Made by a program: the position numbers and the translations under genes | Notes under the pieces: generated by a model | The model's database searches: none | Told to the model about the DNA's origin: nothing | Seen by the model: only the letters and a program-made list of their open reading frames with translations | Assembly: GCF_016899935.1 (NCBI RefSeq) | Contig: NZ_JACJJK010000003.1 | Location: forward strand, 207,376 to 271,375 | Length of the DNA stretch: 64,000 nt | From: Olsenella uli | GTDB lineage: Bacteria > Actinomycetota > Coriobacteriia > Coriobacteriales > Atopobiaceae | Direction: 5' to 3' | Shown here: positions 44,343 through 53,696 of the stretch, one piece after another | Layout of the letters: each line of letters starts with the position of its first letter | How positions within the stretch are numbered: the stretch's first letter is position 1

Positions 44343-47300
44343 CTAACGGCGTCTGCGCCTCATGCTGAGAAGGACGGCGACGACGCCGAACGCGGCCACG
44401 CCGGTCACGGGCAGCGCGACGTCCCCGGTCCTGGCGAGCCCGGTCGCCTCGCGCGCCTGCTCGACGCGGTCCTCGTCGTGCCCCTCGAGCTCCTCGGACC
44501 CGCCGCCGTTGCGGTAGAGGTCGAGGCGCGCCTGGTTGACGAGGGTCGTGCCGGGCCGGTAGGCGTCGGTGAGGCGCATGTGGACGACGAGCGGGGAGCG
44601 CTCGGTGCCGGCCTCGGTCAGGTCGCCCTCGTGCGCGGCGACGTCGCTCACGTCGTCACAGACGTCCTTGAGGCCGTCGCGGTCCCACTCTCCCGTGCGC
44701 GTCGTGAAGTCGGGGTCAACGCGCCCGTACTCGAGCCGCACCGCCACGACCTTCTCGCCCTCGGCCAGGTCGAGGTCGGAGACGGAGAGCTCGGTGGCCT
44801 CCGTGGCGCTCACGTCCTGCGCCCAGAGCCGCCAGCCGTCGTAGGAGAGGACGCGGCCGTCGTCCCCCAGCCGCTCGGCGGTCTCCTCGGACTGGAGCCA
44901 GGGGTTCGCGTGGCCGTCGGAGAGCGTGGCGTTCGCCCCGCTCTCGTCGACGAGGTCGGGTGCGGTGCGGTCGGTCCGGTACCAGACGTTGAGCAGGCCG
45001 TCGTAGTCGCCGTCCGCGACGGGCGTGGTGATGCCGGTGAGCTCGGCGAGCCCGTCGGCCGCGGCGGTGAGGTCGTCGGTCACGGTGAACTCGTCCACCC
45101 AAGTGGGGCTGGTGCTCCGCGCGTCGACGGAGTAGTCGTAGGTCCCGCTCTCGACGTCGGCGACCTCCTGGCGCTTGTCGACGCTCCCGGAGACCTCGAT
45201 CGGTTCGTCGTACATGGTCACGGTCTGGACCTCGCCCGTCGACGCCACCTGAAACTCGACGGCCGTCGCCTCGTCGTAGGTGTGCGGCGTCATCTCCTCG
45301 ACGAGCGTGTAGGTCCCCACGGGGAGCGCCTCGATGAGATGGGGCTCCTCGCCGGAGACCCAGCTCTCCACGACGTTACCCTCGGCGTCGAGCACGCTGA
45401 GGTGTGCGCCCGGGACCTCCTCCTCGTTCGTGATGTCGCGCTTGGAGAGGCTCACCTTGGTGAAGTCGTCCTCGACGGAGAGCTCGAGCGAGCTCGCGCC
45501 CTCGATCGTGCCCGTCTCGTCAACGGTGAAGGTCAGCGGCTCCCCGCTCGCCAGGTATCCGTCAGGCGCCTCGACCTCGGCGAGGTGATAGGTCCCGGCG
45601 GGGAGGTGGCGCAGGGCGATTGTGCCGGACTCGTCCGTGGTGACGAGCGTGCGCTCGTCCTCGGCGGGGTCCTCGTCGCCCTCGGCGTCGCTCCAGAGGG
45701 CGAACGTCGCGCCCGGCAGCGGCTCGTCCGTGCCGAGGACGGTCTTGTCGAGCGTCACGACCGTGGGCTCGTCGACGGCCTCGACGGAGGCGGTGACGAC
45801 GGCGGTGCGGTCGTCCGCGTAGGCGAGCGTGAACTCGTGCGGCGTGGCGTCGAGCGCGTGGCCCGACGGGGCGACGGTCTCCAGGAAGGCGTACGTGGCG
45901 GTGCCCGTCCCGAGCGGAAGGCCGTCCGCCGTGGCGGTCCCGTCCTCCCCGGTCGTCACGTGGGTCACGGTCTGACCCTCGGCGGCCTGCACGGTCCCGT
46001 CAGGGGCGATCACGTCCTGCATCGCCACGACGTCGAACTCCGCGCCCGCGAGCGAGTCGGCGCAGCCCGCGTCGCAGACGCCGCCCGCGCTCTCCTGCGG
46101 ACCGGTCGAGCAGCGCTTGGAGATCGTCGCGGAGCCGGTGGCCTGCTCGTCGGGGAAGGTGACCACGCTGATCGGCGGCACCTCGGGGGAGTTCTCTATG
46201 GTGACGGTGACGTCCTGGTCGGAGACGAGATAGGGCGCTGCTGCGGAGACCTCGCGGATGCGGTAGGTTCCGGGCGCGAGGCGGCCGGGGAAGGTGACGC
46301 AGCCGGTCTCGTCGGTGGTGAACTCGCTGACCTGCTCGTGGTTGGGATACCACACGTCCTGGGAGAGCGCGTTGCCCTCGGCGTCGAGCAGCTGGAAGGT
46401 GAACCCGGCGAGCGGCACGGTCTGCCCGCTCGCGGCGTCGGTCTTGACCACCTGGATGCGCGTCGCGACGAAGTCGTTGTCCACGATGTAGTGCAGCGTC
46501 GCGCCGTCGACCATCTGCTCGGGCGCGATCGACCACTCGGGCGCCGGCTGGTAGCCCTCCGGCGTCGTCGAGGCCACCTCGCGCACCACGTAGCCCCCTC
46601 GGTCGTAGGGGAGCGCGCCGAGCACGCCCTCGGGGCGCTCGCCCGCGCCGAACCAGCCTCCCGAGGTGGTCGCAAAGCCCTTCTCGTCCGTGGTGAGGGT
46701 CGCCACCACCTGGCCCGTGGTGCCCGAGATCACCTGGAACTCGACGCCGGCGGCCGGGTCCTGAAGCCCCGAGCCCTCGGCCCCGGTGTCGCGGTACTTC
46801 ACGAGGTCGAGGTCGAACGCCATGACCGACTCGTCGAAGTCGCCCTCGGGGGCGAGCTCGACGACGCCGCCCTCCGGCAGGTCGTCGGCGCTGACGTGGT
46901 ACTCGTGCACGGTGGGGTCGAGGCGGTAGCCCTCGGGCGCCCGGGTCTCCGTGACGCTCGCCGCGCCGAGGGGAAGGCCCGAGAAGGACGCGTGGCCGTT
47001 CGCGTCGGTCGTCGCCGTGTGGGCGTTCCCGTTGGCGTCGACGACCGTGTACTCCGCTCCCTCGAGCGTGGCGCCCGCCTGGGCCGCCCCCTGGGTCGCG
47101 GCGTCGCGCTTCTGCACCGTGAGCTCGATCGTCCCGGGCCTGTCGGGAAGCTCGACCGTGGCGTCCTCGGTCCCCGTGGAGAACTCGACGCGCTCCTCGC
47201 TCACGACGAATCCCCTCGGCGCCGCCGTCTCGACGGCGTAGTAGCTGGTGTCGGGCTCGAGCTCGCAGCTGGCGCTGCCGGTCTCGTCGGTGGTCACGGT

Positions 47301-48245
47301 CGCGACCAGGGTCCCGGTGTCCGCCTCGTAGATGTCGTAGGTCGCGCCGGCGTAGGCGTACTCCTCGTTGCCGCTCGTGAGCGCGGCGTCGGCGGAGACC
47401 TTGTCAAATCGGACCTCGACGTAGGGGTTGTACTCAAAGGAGACGACGGTCTGCGATTTATTTCCCGTGTTCCACATCGAGTTGTGTCCGGTGTCAAACT
47501 GGAAGGACTCGAATCCGGACGGCACGTCCAGGTCGTCGATCGCGATCCCCACGGCGTCCTCGTTCTCCACGCCGCCCATGCTGCCGTAGGTGTAGCCGAG
47601 GATGTTCCAGCAGAACCACGCCTTGAAGCGTTCCGAGGTGTTCCTGAGCGCCACGCTGCCGTCGCTCGTCACGCGGTCCGAGACCAGTATGTGCGTGTAG
47701 GCATAGAACTCGTCGTTGGTGATCGACGAGCCGTCCCAGTCCTTGCCCGCCTCGAAGCTGCGACCGTCCGCGTCCGTGCCGCCGATGTGGTCGCGCCAGA
47801 AGCCCGCGTCAAAACCCGGGCCGCCGTAGCCGTAGAACAGGATCCGGTCGACGCTCTCGACGGGCCAGCGCCAGCCGTTGTGCTCGATCGTCTGTATGCC
47901 CTGACGTTGGTAGTAGCCCGACCTGGGCGGCTCGTTGACGGGGTCGGAGCAGTAGGCGACCTCGCCGTTCACGCTCATGCGGGCCGTGTTCATGGTTCCC
48001 AGGCCGCCGTACCAGATCGGGTTGCCCACGGAGAGGTAGAGCAGGTCGCCGTCCTCCGTCTCGGCTGCGGAGGCGGTGCCGCCGCGTGTCCCGAGCGATC
48101 CCTGGACGATCAGCAGGGCGGCCAGGAGCAGCGCCAGGGCCCGCCGCAGGCCGCGTCGTCTTCTGGGGCGTCCGCCTCCTCTCCTGCTGGTGGCGATGCT
48201 CGCTGCGGCGCCGTGGCCGCCCATGACGTGTCTCGCGTGCTTCAT
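44343..48245 (-). CDS. Sortase-anchored SpaA-repeat adhesin with N-terminal thioester domain
   Basis: The protein has 1300 residues. A basic, extended N-terminus leads to a signal peptide (ALALLLAALLIVQGSLG). Residues about 55-265 look like a thioester domain (VAYCSDPVNEPP, RILFYGYGGPG, YTHILVSDRV), which can bond covalently to host amines. About seven SpaA/Cna-B-like modules follow (about 275-980), each starting with a Lys-containing strand (VRFDKVSADA, LTVQKRDAAT, VVKTDAASGQ, LSKRDITNEE). Residues 980-1250 form a distinct C-terminal domain (YDYSVDARSTSPTWVDEFTVTDDL). LARTG, a hydrophobic segment and MRRRRR make the sorting signal. No sortase or pilin partner is adjacent. Confidence 0.9.
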   Translation of the reverse strand: MKHARHVMGGHGAAASIATSRRGGGRPRRRRGLRRALALLLAALLIVQGSLGTRGGTASAAETEDGDLLYLSVGNPIWYGGLGTMNTARMSVNGEVAYCSDPVNEPPRSGYYQRQGIQTIEHNGWRWPVESVDRILFYGYGGPGFDAGFWRDHIGGTDADGRSFEAGKDWDGSSITNDEFYAYTHILVSDRVTSDGSVALRNTSERFKAWFCWNILGYTYGSMGGVENEDAVGIAIDDLDVPSGFESFQFDTGHNSMWNTGNKSQTVVSFEYNPYVEVRFDKVSADAALTSGNEEYAYAGATYDIYEADTGTLVATVTTDETGSASCELEPDTSYYAVETAAPRGFVVSEERVEFSTGTEDATVELPDRPGTIELTVQKRDAATQGAAQAGATLEGAEYTVVDANGNAHTATTDANGHASFSGLPLGAASVTETRAPEGYRLDPTVHEYHVSADDLPEGGVVELAPEGDFDESVMAFDLDLVKYRDTGAEGSGLQDPAAGVEFQVISGTTGQVVATLTTDEKGFATTSGGWFGAGERPEGVLGALPYDRGGYVVREVASTTPEGYQPAPEWSIAPEQMVDGATLHYIVDNDFVATRIQVVKTDAASGQTVPLAGFTFQLLDAEGNALSQDVWYPNHEQVSEFTTDETGCVTFPGRLAPGTYRIREVSAAAPYLVSDQDVTVTIENSPEVPPISVVTFPDEQATGSATISKRCSTGPQESAGGVCDAGCADSLAGAEFDVVAMQDVIAPDGTVQAAEGQTVTHVTTGEDGTATADGLPLGTGTATYAFLETVAPSGHALDATPHEFTLAYADDRTAVVTASVEAVDEPTVVTLDKTVLGTDEPLPGATFALWSDAEGDEDPAEDERTLVTTDESGTIALRHLPAGTYHLAEVEAPDGYLASGEPLTFTVDETGTIEGASSLELSVEDDFTKVSLSKRDITNEEEVPGAHLSVLDAEGNVVESWVSGEEPHLIEALPVGTYTLVEEMTPHTYDEATAVEFQVASTGEVQTVTMYDEPIEVSGSVDKRQEVADVESGTYDYSVDARSTSPTWVDEFTVTDDLTAAADGLAELTGITTPVADGDYDGLLNVWYRTDRTAPDLVDESGANATLSDGHANPWLQSEETAERLGDDGRVLSYDGWRLWAQDVSATEATELSVSDLDLAEGEKVVAVRLEYGRVDPDFTTRTGEWDRDGLKDVCDDVSDVAAHEGDLTEAGTERSPLVVHMRLTDAYRPGTTLVNQARLDLYRNGGGSEELEGHDEDRVEQAREATGLARTGDVALPVTGVAAFGVVAVLLSMRRRRR

Positions 48246-48554
48246 GTGGCCTCCTTGTCCAAACGGGTGGGCGGAGAGCCTAGCACGCGGGTCCTGACAC
48301 GAATCTGCCCTGGGCTGTCACGTGTCTGCGTGCCCAGCTGGGGCGGCTCGGCCGCAGGATTTGGTTCGAGAACTTGTCGGCAGGCGGCGCTTCGGCGGCG
48401 CCGGGCGTCACGGGTGGCTCCCGTGGCGCAAATGGGGTGGCGCGCGGGCGTCCGCGCTGGCTCGGAGGGGTCGAAACGCCGCGTGAGACCACGCAAGACG
48501 ACCCTCCCGGAGATAGAATGGGGGCGTCCCGGCCGCCTTCCGTCAGGAGCCCCG
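48246..48554. other. Intergenic region with no recognised gene
   Basis: This 309-bp gap lies between the divergent adhesin and acetyltransferase genes, so it should hold both promoters. A -10-like TAGAAT at 48515-48520 may serve the acetyltransferase. Short G+C-rich self-complementary stretches occur (for example GCCGCAGG and CGTCACGGGTGG...CCCGTGGCG), but no array, RNA gene or conserved frame was seen. Confidence 0.5.
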
Positions 48555-49160
48555 ATGACCACGCTCGAACTCATGCGCTCTGCCGCCCCGTACGCGGCGC
48601 GCTTCTCGGACATGCCGAACGACCTGCAGCTGCGCGCCAAGCGGCTCTGCGCCCGCTACAACGGGTCCGACCCGGGAGCCGCCGACGAGCGCGCCGCGAT
48701 TCTCGGCGAACTTTTCGGCACGTGCGGGCCCCAGGTCTTCATCGACCCCAACCTTCGCTGCGACTATGGCTTCAACGTGCACTTTCACGGCCTCGCCGTG
48801 GTGAACTACGACTGCTGCTTCCTGGACACCTCGCCCATCCACGTGGGCGCGGGAGCCTTCGTCGGGCCGGGGTGCGTGTTCGCGTGCGCGGGGCACGCCG
48901 TGGACCCGGCGCAGCGGGCCGAGGGAATCCAGACTTCGGTGCCCATCACGCTCGGGGAGAACGTGTGGCTCGGTGCCAACGTGACGGTCTGCGGGGGCGT
49001 CACCATCGGCGACGGCAGCGTGGTCGGGGCTGGCAGTGTCGTCACGCATGACGTTCCTGCCGGCGTGGTCGCGGCGGGCGTGCCCTGCCGCACGCTGCGT
49101 CCGATCGACGAGCGCGACCGCGTGGAGCCGTTCGTCCCGACGGACGGGCCCGCGCGCTGA
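48555..49160 (+). CDS. Sugar O-acetyltransferase of the maltose/galactoside acetyltransferase family
   Basis: The protein has 201 residues. The N-terminal helical mac segment (RLCARYNGSDPGAADERAAILGELFG) is followed by a left-handed parallel beta-helix of hexapeptide repeats (VFIDPNLRCDYGFNVHFHG, IGDGSVVGAGSVVTHDVPAGVVAAGVPCR). The catalytic His is probably in CAGHAVDP. It transfers acetyl from acetyl-CoA to a sugar in the cytosol. CAGGAG precedes the ATG. The next gene follows after 15 bp. Confidence 0.92.
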   Translation: MTTLELMRSAAPYAARFSDMPNDLQLRAKRLCARYNGSDPGAADERAAILGELFGTCGPQVFIDPNLRCDYGFNVHFHGLAVVNYDCCFLDTSPIHVGAGAFVGPGCVFACAGHAVDPAQRAEGIQTSVPITLGENVWLGANVTVCGGVTIGDGSVVGAGSVVTHDVPAGVVAAGVPCRTLRPIDERDRVEPFVPTDGPAR

Positions 49161-49175
49161 GGAGGGTGACCTGCC

Positions 49176-49937
49176 ATGAACCTGCCTGACCACGACATCG
49201 CATTCGCCGTGGACCCCGAGCTCAAGGAGCACTGGCTGGACGGCTGGAGCAAGACCAGCGGGAGCGGCCGGGCGGCGCGCGGCCTCGTACTGGCGGGGCT
49301 TGTCGGCGCGGTCCTCTTCTGTGCCCTCGCGCTCCTGACGACCGACTTCGGCGCGGTCGCGCGCGAGGTGGCGGACTCCGGCGAGACGCCGGCGCTCACG
49401 CACCTGACGTTTCTGTGCGTGGGCGCGGTCTGCTGCCTCGTCCTGGCGGCGGTCGCCGCGCTCTGCATCCGGCGCTTCGAGACGTCGGCGAGCCGACGTA
49501 TCACGGGCGAGCGCCTGGTCATCGACCGCGAGGGCTACCTCGTCTACGTGCGCCGGGACGAGCGCGAGCTCGTGGACACCGGTGACGGTCGCTACTTCTG
49601 GGGCCGTGCGGGCGAGGGGAGGCGCGTCCGCGCGAGCGTGGCGTATCTCCCCGCCTGCGCGTTCTACCTGCTCGATGAGTACCGCGAGCTGGTCATCTTG
49701 CCGCAGCGCCCGGGGGCGCTCAGGGAGCGAGCGTTCGCGAGCGAGCGCGAGCTCGAGGCGTCCGGCGCCCTGCGGGGCCGGCTGAACGTGGGGCACGGCG
49801 CGCCGGCCGACCTCGCTGCCGACGCACCCGACGATCGCGAGCTGGGCCTCGAGCTGCTCCCGTACTTCTCGCCCGACCTGACGCAGACGCTCCGGGACCT
49901 GGGCGTGCCCGAGGCCCCGGAGCGCCGCGCGGGCTAG
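49176..49937 (+). CDS. Membrane protein of unknown function with two N-terminal transmembrane segments
   Basis: The protein has 253 residues. Two membrane segments (about 38-55 and 80-101) are followed by a cytoplasmic domain of about 145 residues that starts TGERLVIDREGYLVYVRRDE, suggesting a small beta-rich fold. The family is not recognised. GGAGGGTGAC precedes the ATG, and it is probably co-transcribed with the acetyltransferase. It converges with the dipeptidase gene with a 6-bp gap. Confidence 0.55.
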   Translation: MNLPDHDIAFAVDPELKEHWLDGWSKTSGSGRAARGLVLAGLVGAVLFCALALLTTDFGAVAREVADSGETPALTHLTFLCVGAVCCLVLAAVAALCIRRFETSASRRITGERLVIDREGYLVYVRRDERELVDTGDGRYFWGRAGEGRRVRASVAYLPACAFYLLDEYRELVILPQRPGALRERAFASERELEASGALRGRLNVGHGAPADLAADAPDDRELGLELLPYFSPDLTQTLRDLGVPEAPERRAG

Positions 49938-49943
49938 CCGCGG

Positions 49944-51428
49944 CTAGTTGTCGCTGCGGGAGAAGCCGTTCCTCATCCGCATGCTGGCCTCGTAAAGCAC
50001 CTTGTCGAGCAGGTCGTCCGTCTCGCGGCGGCACTCGTCGGCGACGGCCTGGTTGCAGGCCTCGAGGTCTCCGTCCTCGGCGTCGCAGGCGAGCACCATC
50101 GCGGCGCAGCGGCTCGCAAGGCGCTCCTGGTAGCGCTCGACGTGCGGCAGGCACGCGGCGTAGGCGGCGTCGGCGAGCGCGGCGACGAGGCGGTTGGCCC
50201 AGTAGAAGCTGTCGGTGGTGACGTGCGTGGTGGTGTCGGCGAGGTAGGCCGGCGTTCCGGTGACGTTCGCGTAGAACGGCACGAGCGCGTTGAAGGCGTT
50301 GCTCCCGAGGGAGACCCACTGCAGCGCCGCTCGGCTCGCGTCCACGCACGGGCGCAGCTGCAGCACGGCGAGCTGGCAGTTGCGGTTGATGCCGATGGGG
50401 CGGTAGAGCCCGCGCGCGGACGCGGGGCCGTTGCCGTAGGGGTCGTAGGGCGTGCCCTGGTAGTGCAGGGAGAGCACGTACTTGACGTCCTCGATCGTGA
50501 CCTTGCGCTCCGGCTCGCGACACCAGGGGATGCTATTGCTCTCCGGGCCAAAGTCGGCGCCCGGCGCGGCGGTCTCCCAGGGGCCGGCGTGCGGGCTCAG
50601 GAAGCGCTGCATGTCCCAGGCGCGCGGCGTGTTGTAGACGTGGTCGGCGTCGGAGTGGCTGCCGAAGGCGTCGCGCGGGTTGAAGTGGCCGGCGGAGACG
50701 CCGACCGTGAGGTCGAGGTGGTGGGCCTCCATCCACTCGCGCAGGTCGGCGGAGCAGAGGTGTTCGCGCTGCTCGCCGAAGGCGTCCGTGAGGTCGAAGT
50801 CGTCGATGCCGAGCTGGTTGGGCATCGTGACGTAGGAGTCGTCCGGCACGCGACGGGCGATCCAGTGATGGCCGCCCACGGTCTCGAGCCACCAGATCTC
50901 GTCGGCGTCGGAGAAGGCGATGCCGTTCATCTCGTAGGTGCCGTAGCGCTCGAGCAGCGCGCCGAGGCGCAGCGCGCCGTCGCGCGCACTCGTGGCGTAG
51001 GGCAGCACGAGCGTGACCATGTCCTCTTCGCCGATGCCGCCCAGGCGCTCGGGCTCAAAGCCCGGCTCGCCCTCGGTGCCGCGCGCGGCGCGGTACTCCA
51101 CGAGCGGGTCCGCAGCGAGCACGCGCTCGTTGGAGGTGAGGGTCTCGGTGGCGCTCATCCCGACGTTGCGCTCGTTGAAGCCGGCCGCCTCCCAGAGGCC
51201 CTCGCGCAGGTCCGCGTTGGGCATCGCCGTGTAGCGGGTGCCGCCCTCGGGCAGCGTGATCTCCAGGTGGGAGATCACGCTCTTGTAGACGTCGCCCGCC
51301 TTGGGCGCCTCTCGAGCGACGAAGCGCTTGGCCTCGAACTGGCCGCCGGGGGAGTCCTCGTTGCGCGCGACGATGGTTGACCCGTCGTAGCTGGCCTTCT
51401 TGCCGACCAGGATGGTGGTGCAGGGCAT
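49944..51428 (-). CDS. C69-family dipeptidase
   Basis: The protein has 494 residues and is a N-terminal nucleophile hydrolase. After removal of the first residues the catalytic cysteine is C3 in MPCTTILVGKKASYDGSTIVARNEDS. Other family segments are WWLETVGGHHWIARRVPDDSYVTMPNQLGI and RPIGINRNCQLAVLQLRP. It hydrolyses dipeptides; some relatives are secreted but no signal peptide is present here. AAGGAGGC precedes the ATG. It is divergent from aroF across the 40-bp-period repeat array. Confidence 0.92.
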   Translation of the reverse strand: MPCTTILVGKKASYDGSTIVARNEDSPGGQFEAKRFVAREAPKAGDVYKSVISHLEITLPEGGTRYTAMPNADLREGLWEAAGFNERNVGMSATETLTSNERVLAADPLVEYRAARGTEGEPGFEPERLGGIGEEDMVTLVLPYATSARDGALRLGALLERYGTYEMNGIAFSDADEIWWLETVGGHHWIARRVPDDSYVTMPNQLGIDDFDLTDAFGEQREHLCSADLREWMEAHHLDLTVGVSAGHFNPRDAFGSHSDADHVYNTPRAWDMQRFLSPHAGPWETAAPGADFGPESNSIPWCREPERKVTIEDVKYVLSLHYQGTPYDPYGNGPASARGLYRPIGINRNCQLAVLQLRPCVDASRAALQWVSLGSNAFNALVPFYANVTGTPAYLADTTTHVTTDSFYWANRLVAALADAAYAACLPHVERYQERLASRCAAMVLACDAEDGDLEACNQAVADECRRETDDLLDKVLYEASMRMRNGFSRSDN

Positions 51429-51490
51429 GGTGCCTCCTTCTGGGCGTGACGTTCGGACGTGCGCCACCATCTTAGCGCGGCCCTCGGGCT

Positions 51491-51717
51491 GCAAAACGGG
51501 CGCTCGTGTGATGATCGACGCGTTTTCGGCGCAAAACGGGCGTTCGTGTGATAGGAAAACCGCTCCGAAAGCCGAACCTCGAAGCCGCTCCGCCGCGTTT
51601 CCCCAGATAGCAGTATCAAGTAGTGAAATCAGATATGAAGACGGGGCTGATTTTCCATCACACGAGCGCCCGTTTTGCTTCCAGAGGTCGGCAACCATCA
51701 CACGAACGTTGCTTTTG
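51491..51717. repeat. Inverted array of GCAAAACGGGCGYTCGTGTGAT units, 40-bp period
   Basis: Two forward units begin at 51491 and 51531 (GCAAAACGGGCGCTCGTGTG, then AT). Two reverse units begin at 51656 and 51696 (CATCACACGAGCGCCCGTTT and CATCACACGAACGTTGCTTT). Both steps are exactly 40 bp. The roughly 100-bp centre is less G+C-rich and holds no gene. It lies in the divergent promoter gap between the dipeptidase and DAHP synthase genes. Same architecture as the 31- and 19-bp arrays but an unrelated core. Confidence 0.82.
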
Positions 51718-51738
51718 TGCAAACGCCCTGCGGCTACG

Positions 51739-51768
51739 TTGCGCCGAGGCCGGCCGGCGCGCGATAAT
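51739..51768 (+). promoter_or_regulatory. Promoter of the DAHP synthase gene
   Basis: TTGCGC (51739-51744) and GATAAT (51763-51768) are 18 bp apart and about 37 bp before the ATG. The -35 sequence is the same TTGCGC seen at the tRNA-Thr and metNIQ promoters. Confidence 0.6.
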
Positions 51769-51804
51769 ACCCCGGTTCGCACCAGCGTCGAAAGGCCGAC
51801 CCGC

Positions 51805-52833
51805 ATGTCGATGAAGTTCAAGCGTCTCTTGCCCATCCCCAAGGACATCCGTGCCGAGATGCCGCTCTCTGCGGAGATGACCGCGCGCAAGGAGGCCTTC
51901 GACGCCGACGTGACGCGCGTGCTGCGCGGCGAGGACGACCGCCTGCTGCTCATCATCGGCCCGTGCTCGGCGGACCGTGAGGACTCCGTGCTCGACTACG
52001 CCACCCGCCTGGCCAAGCTCGCCGATCAGGTGCACGACCGCCTCGTCGTGATCCCGCGTGTCTACACCAACAAGCCGCGTACCAAGGGTACCGGCTACAA
52101 GGGCCTGCTCCACAACCCCAACCCCGAGGCCGCCGACGACCTGCTCGAGGGCGTCAAGGCCATCCGCCGCATGCACCTGCGCGTGGTGGAGGAGACCGGG
52201 CTCTTCACGGCGGACGAGATGCTCTACCCCACGAACTACCAGTACCTCATCGACGTGCTGGCCTACATCGCCGTGGGCGCGCGCTCCGTGGAGAACCAGG
52301 AGCACCGCCTCGTTGCCTCGGGCGTGCCCATGCCCGTGGGCATGAAGAACCCCACCGGCGGCTCTACCGACGTCATGCTCAACTCAATTTACGCCGCTCA
52401 GCAACCGCAGACCTTCATCTTCCGCAACTGGGAGGTCTCCACCACGGGCAACCCGCTCGCGCACGCCGTGCTGCGCGGCTACGTGGGCCTCGACGGCATC
52501 AACTACCCCAACTACCACTACGAGTACCTCGAGCGTCTGGCCGAGAAGTACACGGCGGCGAGCTTCGAGAACCCCGCCGCGATCATCGACTGCAACCACG
52601 ACAACTCCGGCAAGCGCCCGTTCCAGCAGATTCGCATCTGCCACGAGGTGCTCGACTCGATGAGCCGTTCCGACACGATCCGCCGCCTCGTGCGCGGCTT
52701 CATGGTGGAGTCCTACCTCGTGGACGGAAACCAGCCCGTGGGCGGCACCACCTACGGCCAGTCGATCACCGACGCCTGCCTCGGCTGGGACAAGACCGAG
52801 CGCCTGGTGAGGGAGATTGCCGAGCGCGCATAG
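51805..52833 (+). CDS. 3-deoxy-7-phosphoheptulonate (DAHP) synthase, AroF/G/H type
   Basis: The protein has 342 residues and is a class I-alpha DAHP synthase, the first step of aromatic amino acid synthesis (PEP plus erythrose 4-phosphate). LLIIGPCSADREDSVLDYA, RVYTNKPRTKGTGYKGL, GVPMPVGMKNPTGG, IIDCNHDNSGKRPFQQ and GFMVESYLVDGNQPVGG hold the substrate and metal residues. Which aromatic amino acid inhibits it cannot be told. AAAGG precedes the ATG; the start gives the family-typical SMKFKRLLPIP. No Trp/Phe/Tyr-rich leader was found. Confidence 0.95.
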   Translation: MSMKFKRLLPIPKDIRAEMPLSAEMTARKEAFDADVTRVLRGEDDRLLLIIGPCSADREDSVLDYATRLAKLADQVHDRLVVIPRVYTNKPRTKGTGYKGLLHNPNPEAADDLLEGVKAIRRMHLRVVEETGLFTADEMLYPTNYQYLIDVLAYIAVGARSVENQEHRLVASGVPMPVGMKNPTGGSTDVMLNSIYAAQQPQTFIFRNWEVSTTGNPLAHAVLRGYVGLDGINYPNYHYEYLERLAEKYTAASFENPAAIIDCNHDNSGKRPFQQIRICHEVLDSMSRSDTIRRLVRGFMVESYLVDGNQPVGGTTYGQSITDACLGWDKTERLVREIAERA

Positions 52834-52892
52834 GCGCCGGACGGGCCTGCGGGCCCCGAGCGCTTGGTGAGCTGCTTACAAGCCGGACTTTG

Positions 52893-53693
52893 CTACTTTC
52901 CGCGCTCGGCGCGCCGGGCGGCGCGGGCACGCAGCGCGACGGCGCGCAGCTCCCTGGCGCGCGCCGCGTCCATTGCCCTCACGCCCTCGAGGGGGTAGGC
53001 GAGGCCGAGGCTCTCGTACTTGGGCTTGCCCAGCGTGTGATAGGGGAGGAAGTCGAGGCCCACCACGTTGTCCCAGTCCCCGATGATGCGGCCCACGCCG
53101 GCGCACTCCTCCTCGGAGTCGGTGAGGCCGGGCACCACCACGTGGCGGACCAGCGTGGGGACGCCGCGTCGCGCGAGCTCTTCGCCCAGCTCGAGGGCGT
53201 GGCTCGCGGGCATGCCGCAAAGGGTCTCGTGCAGGGTGGGGTCCGAGGTCTTGATGTCGAGAAGGACCAGGTCGGTCTCGTCGAGCAGCTCGGAGAAGCG
53301 CCCCGCGCGCCTGGCGGAGAACGGAGCGGCAGAGGTGTCCAGACAGGTGTGGATGCGGCCGGCGGGCGCCGTGTGGGCGACGCGGAAGAGGGCGGCCACG
53401 AAGTCGGGCTGGGCCATCGGCTCCCCGCCGGTGACGGTGATGCCGCCGCGCCGGTAGAAGGGACGGTTGCGCTCGAATGCCTCGAGCAGCTGGCCGACGG
53501 TCTTCTCGGTTCCCCCGCCAAAGTCCCAGGTGTCGGGGTTGTGGCAGTACCGGCATCGCATGGGGCAGCCCTGGCAGAACACCACGAATCGCGTCCCGGG
53601 CCCGTCCACCGTCCCGAACGTCTCTATGGAGTGGACCCGCCCGCGCACGGCGAGCGGGTCCACGGCTCCGCGTGTGTCGACGGTCGCGCCCAC
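52893..53693 (-). CDS. pflA: Pyruvate formate-lyase activating enzyme (radical SAM)
   Basis: The protein has 266 residues. The radical SAM triad is C43, C47 and C50 in CPMRCRYCHNPDTWD, followed by the GGEP motif (VTGGEPMAQ) and the HTCLDTSA segment. It uses S-adenosylmethionine and a 4Fe-4S cluster to place a radical on the glycine of pyruvate formate-lyase. The GTG start lies 3 bp after the stop of the glycyl-radical domain gene, so the activase and its direct substrate domain are translationally linked. Confidence 0.95.
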   Translation of the reverse strand: MGATVDTRGAVDPLAVRGRVHSIETFGTVDGPGTRFVVFCQGCPMRCRYCHNPDTWDFGGGTEKTVGQLLEAFERNRPFYRRGGITVTGGEPMAQPDFVAALFRVAHTAPAGRIHTCLDTSAAPFSARRAGRFSELLDETDLVLLDIKTSDPTLHETLCGMPASHALELGEELARRGVPTLVRHVVVPGLTDSEEECAGVGRIIGDWDNVVGLDFLPYHTLGKPKYESLGLAYPLEGVRAMDAARARELRAVALRARAARRAERGK

Positions 53694-53696
53694 GCG

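Noticed and set aside
44478..48500. A very long plus-strand frame opposite the SpaA adhesin gene
   Set aside because: It is the antisense shadow of the adhesin. Only its last part (48555-49160) is a real gene, an acetyltransferase with its own start and binding site.
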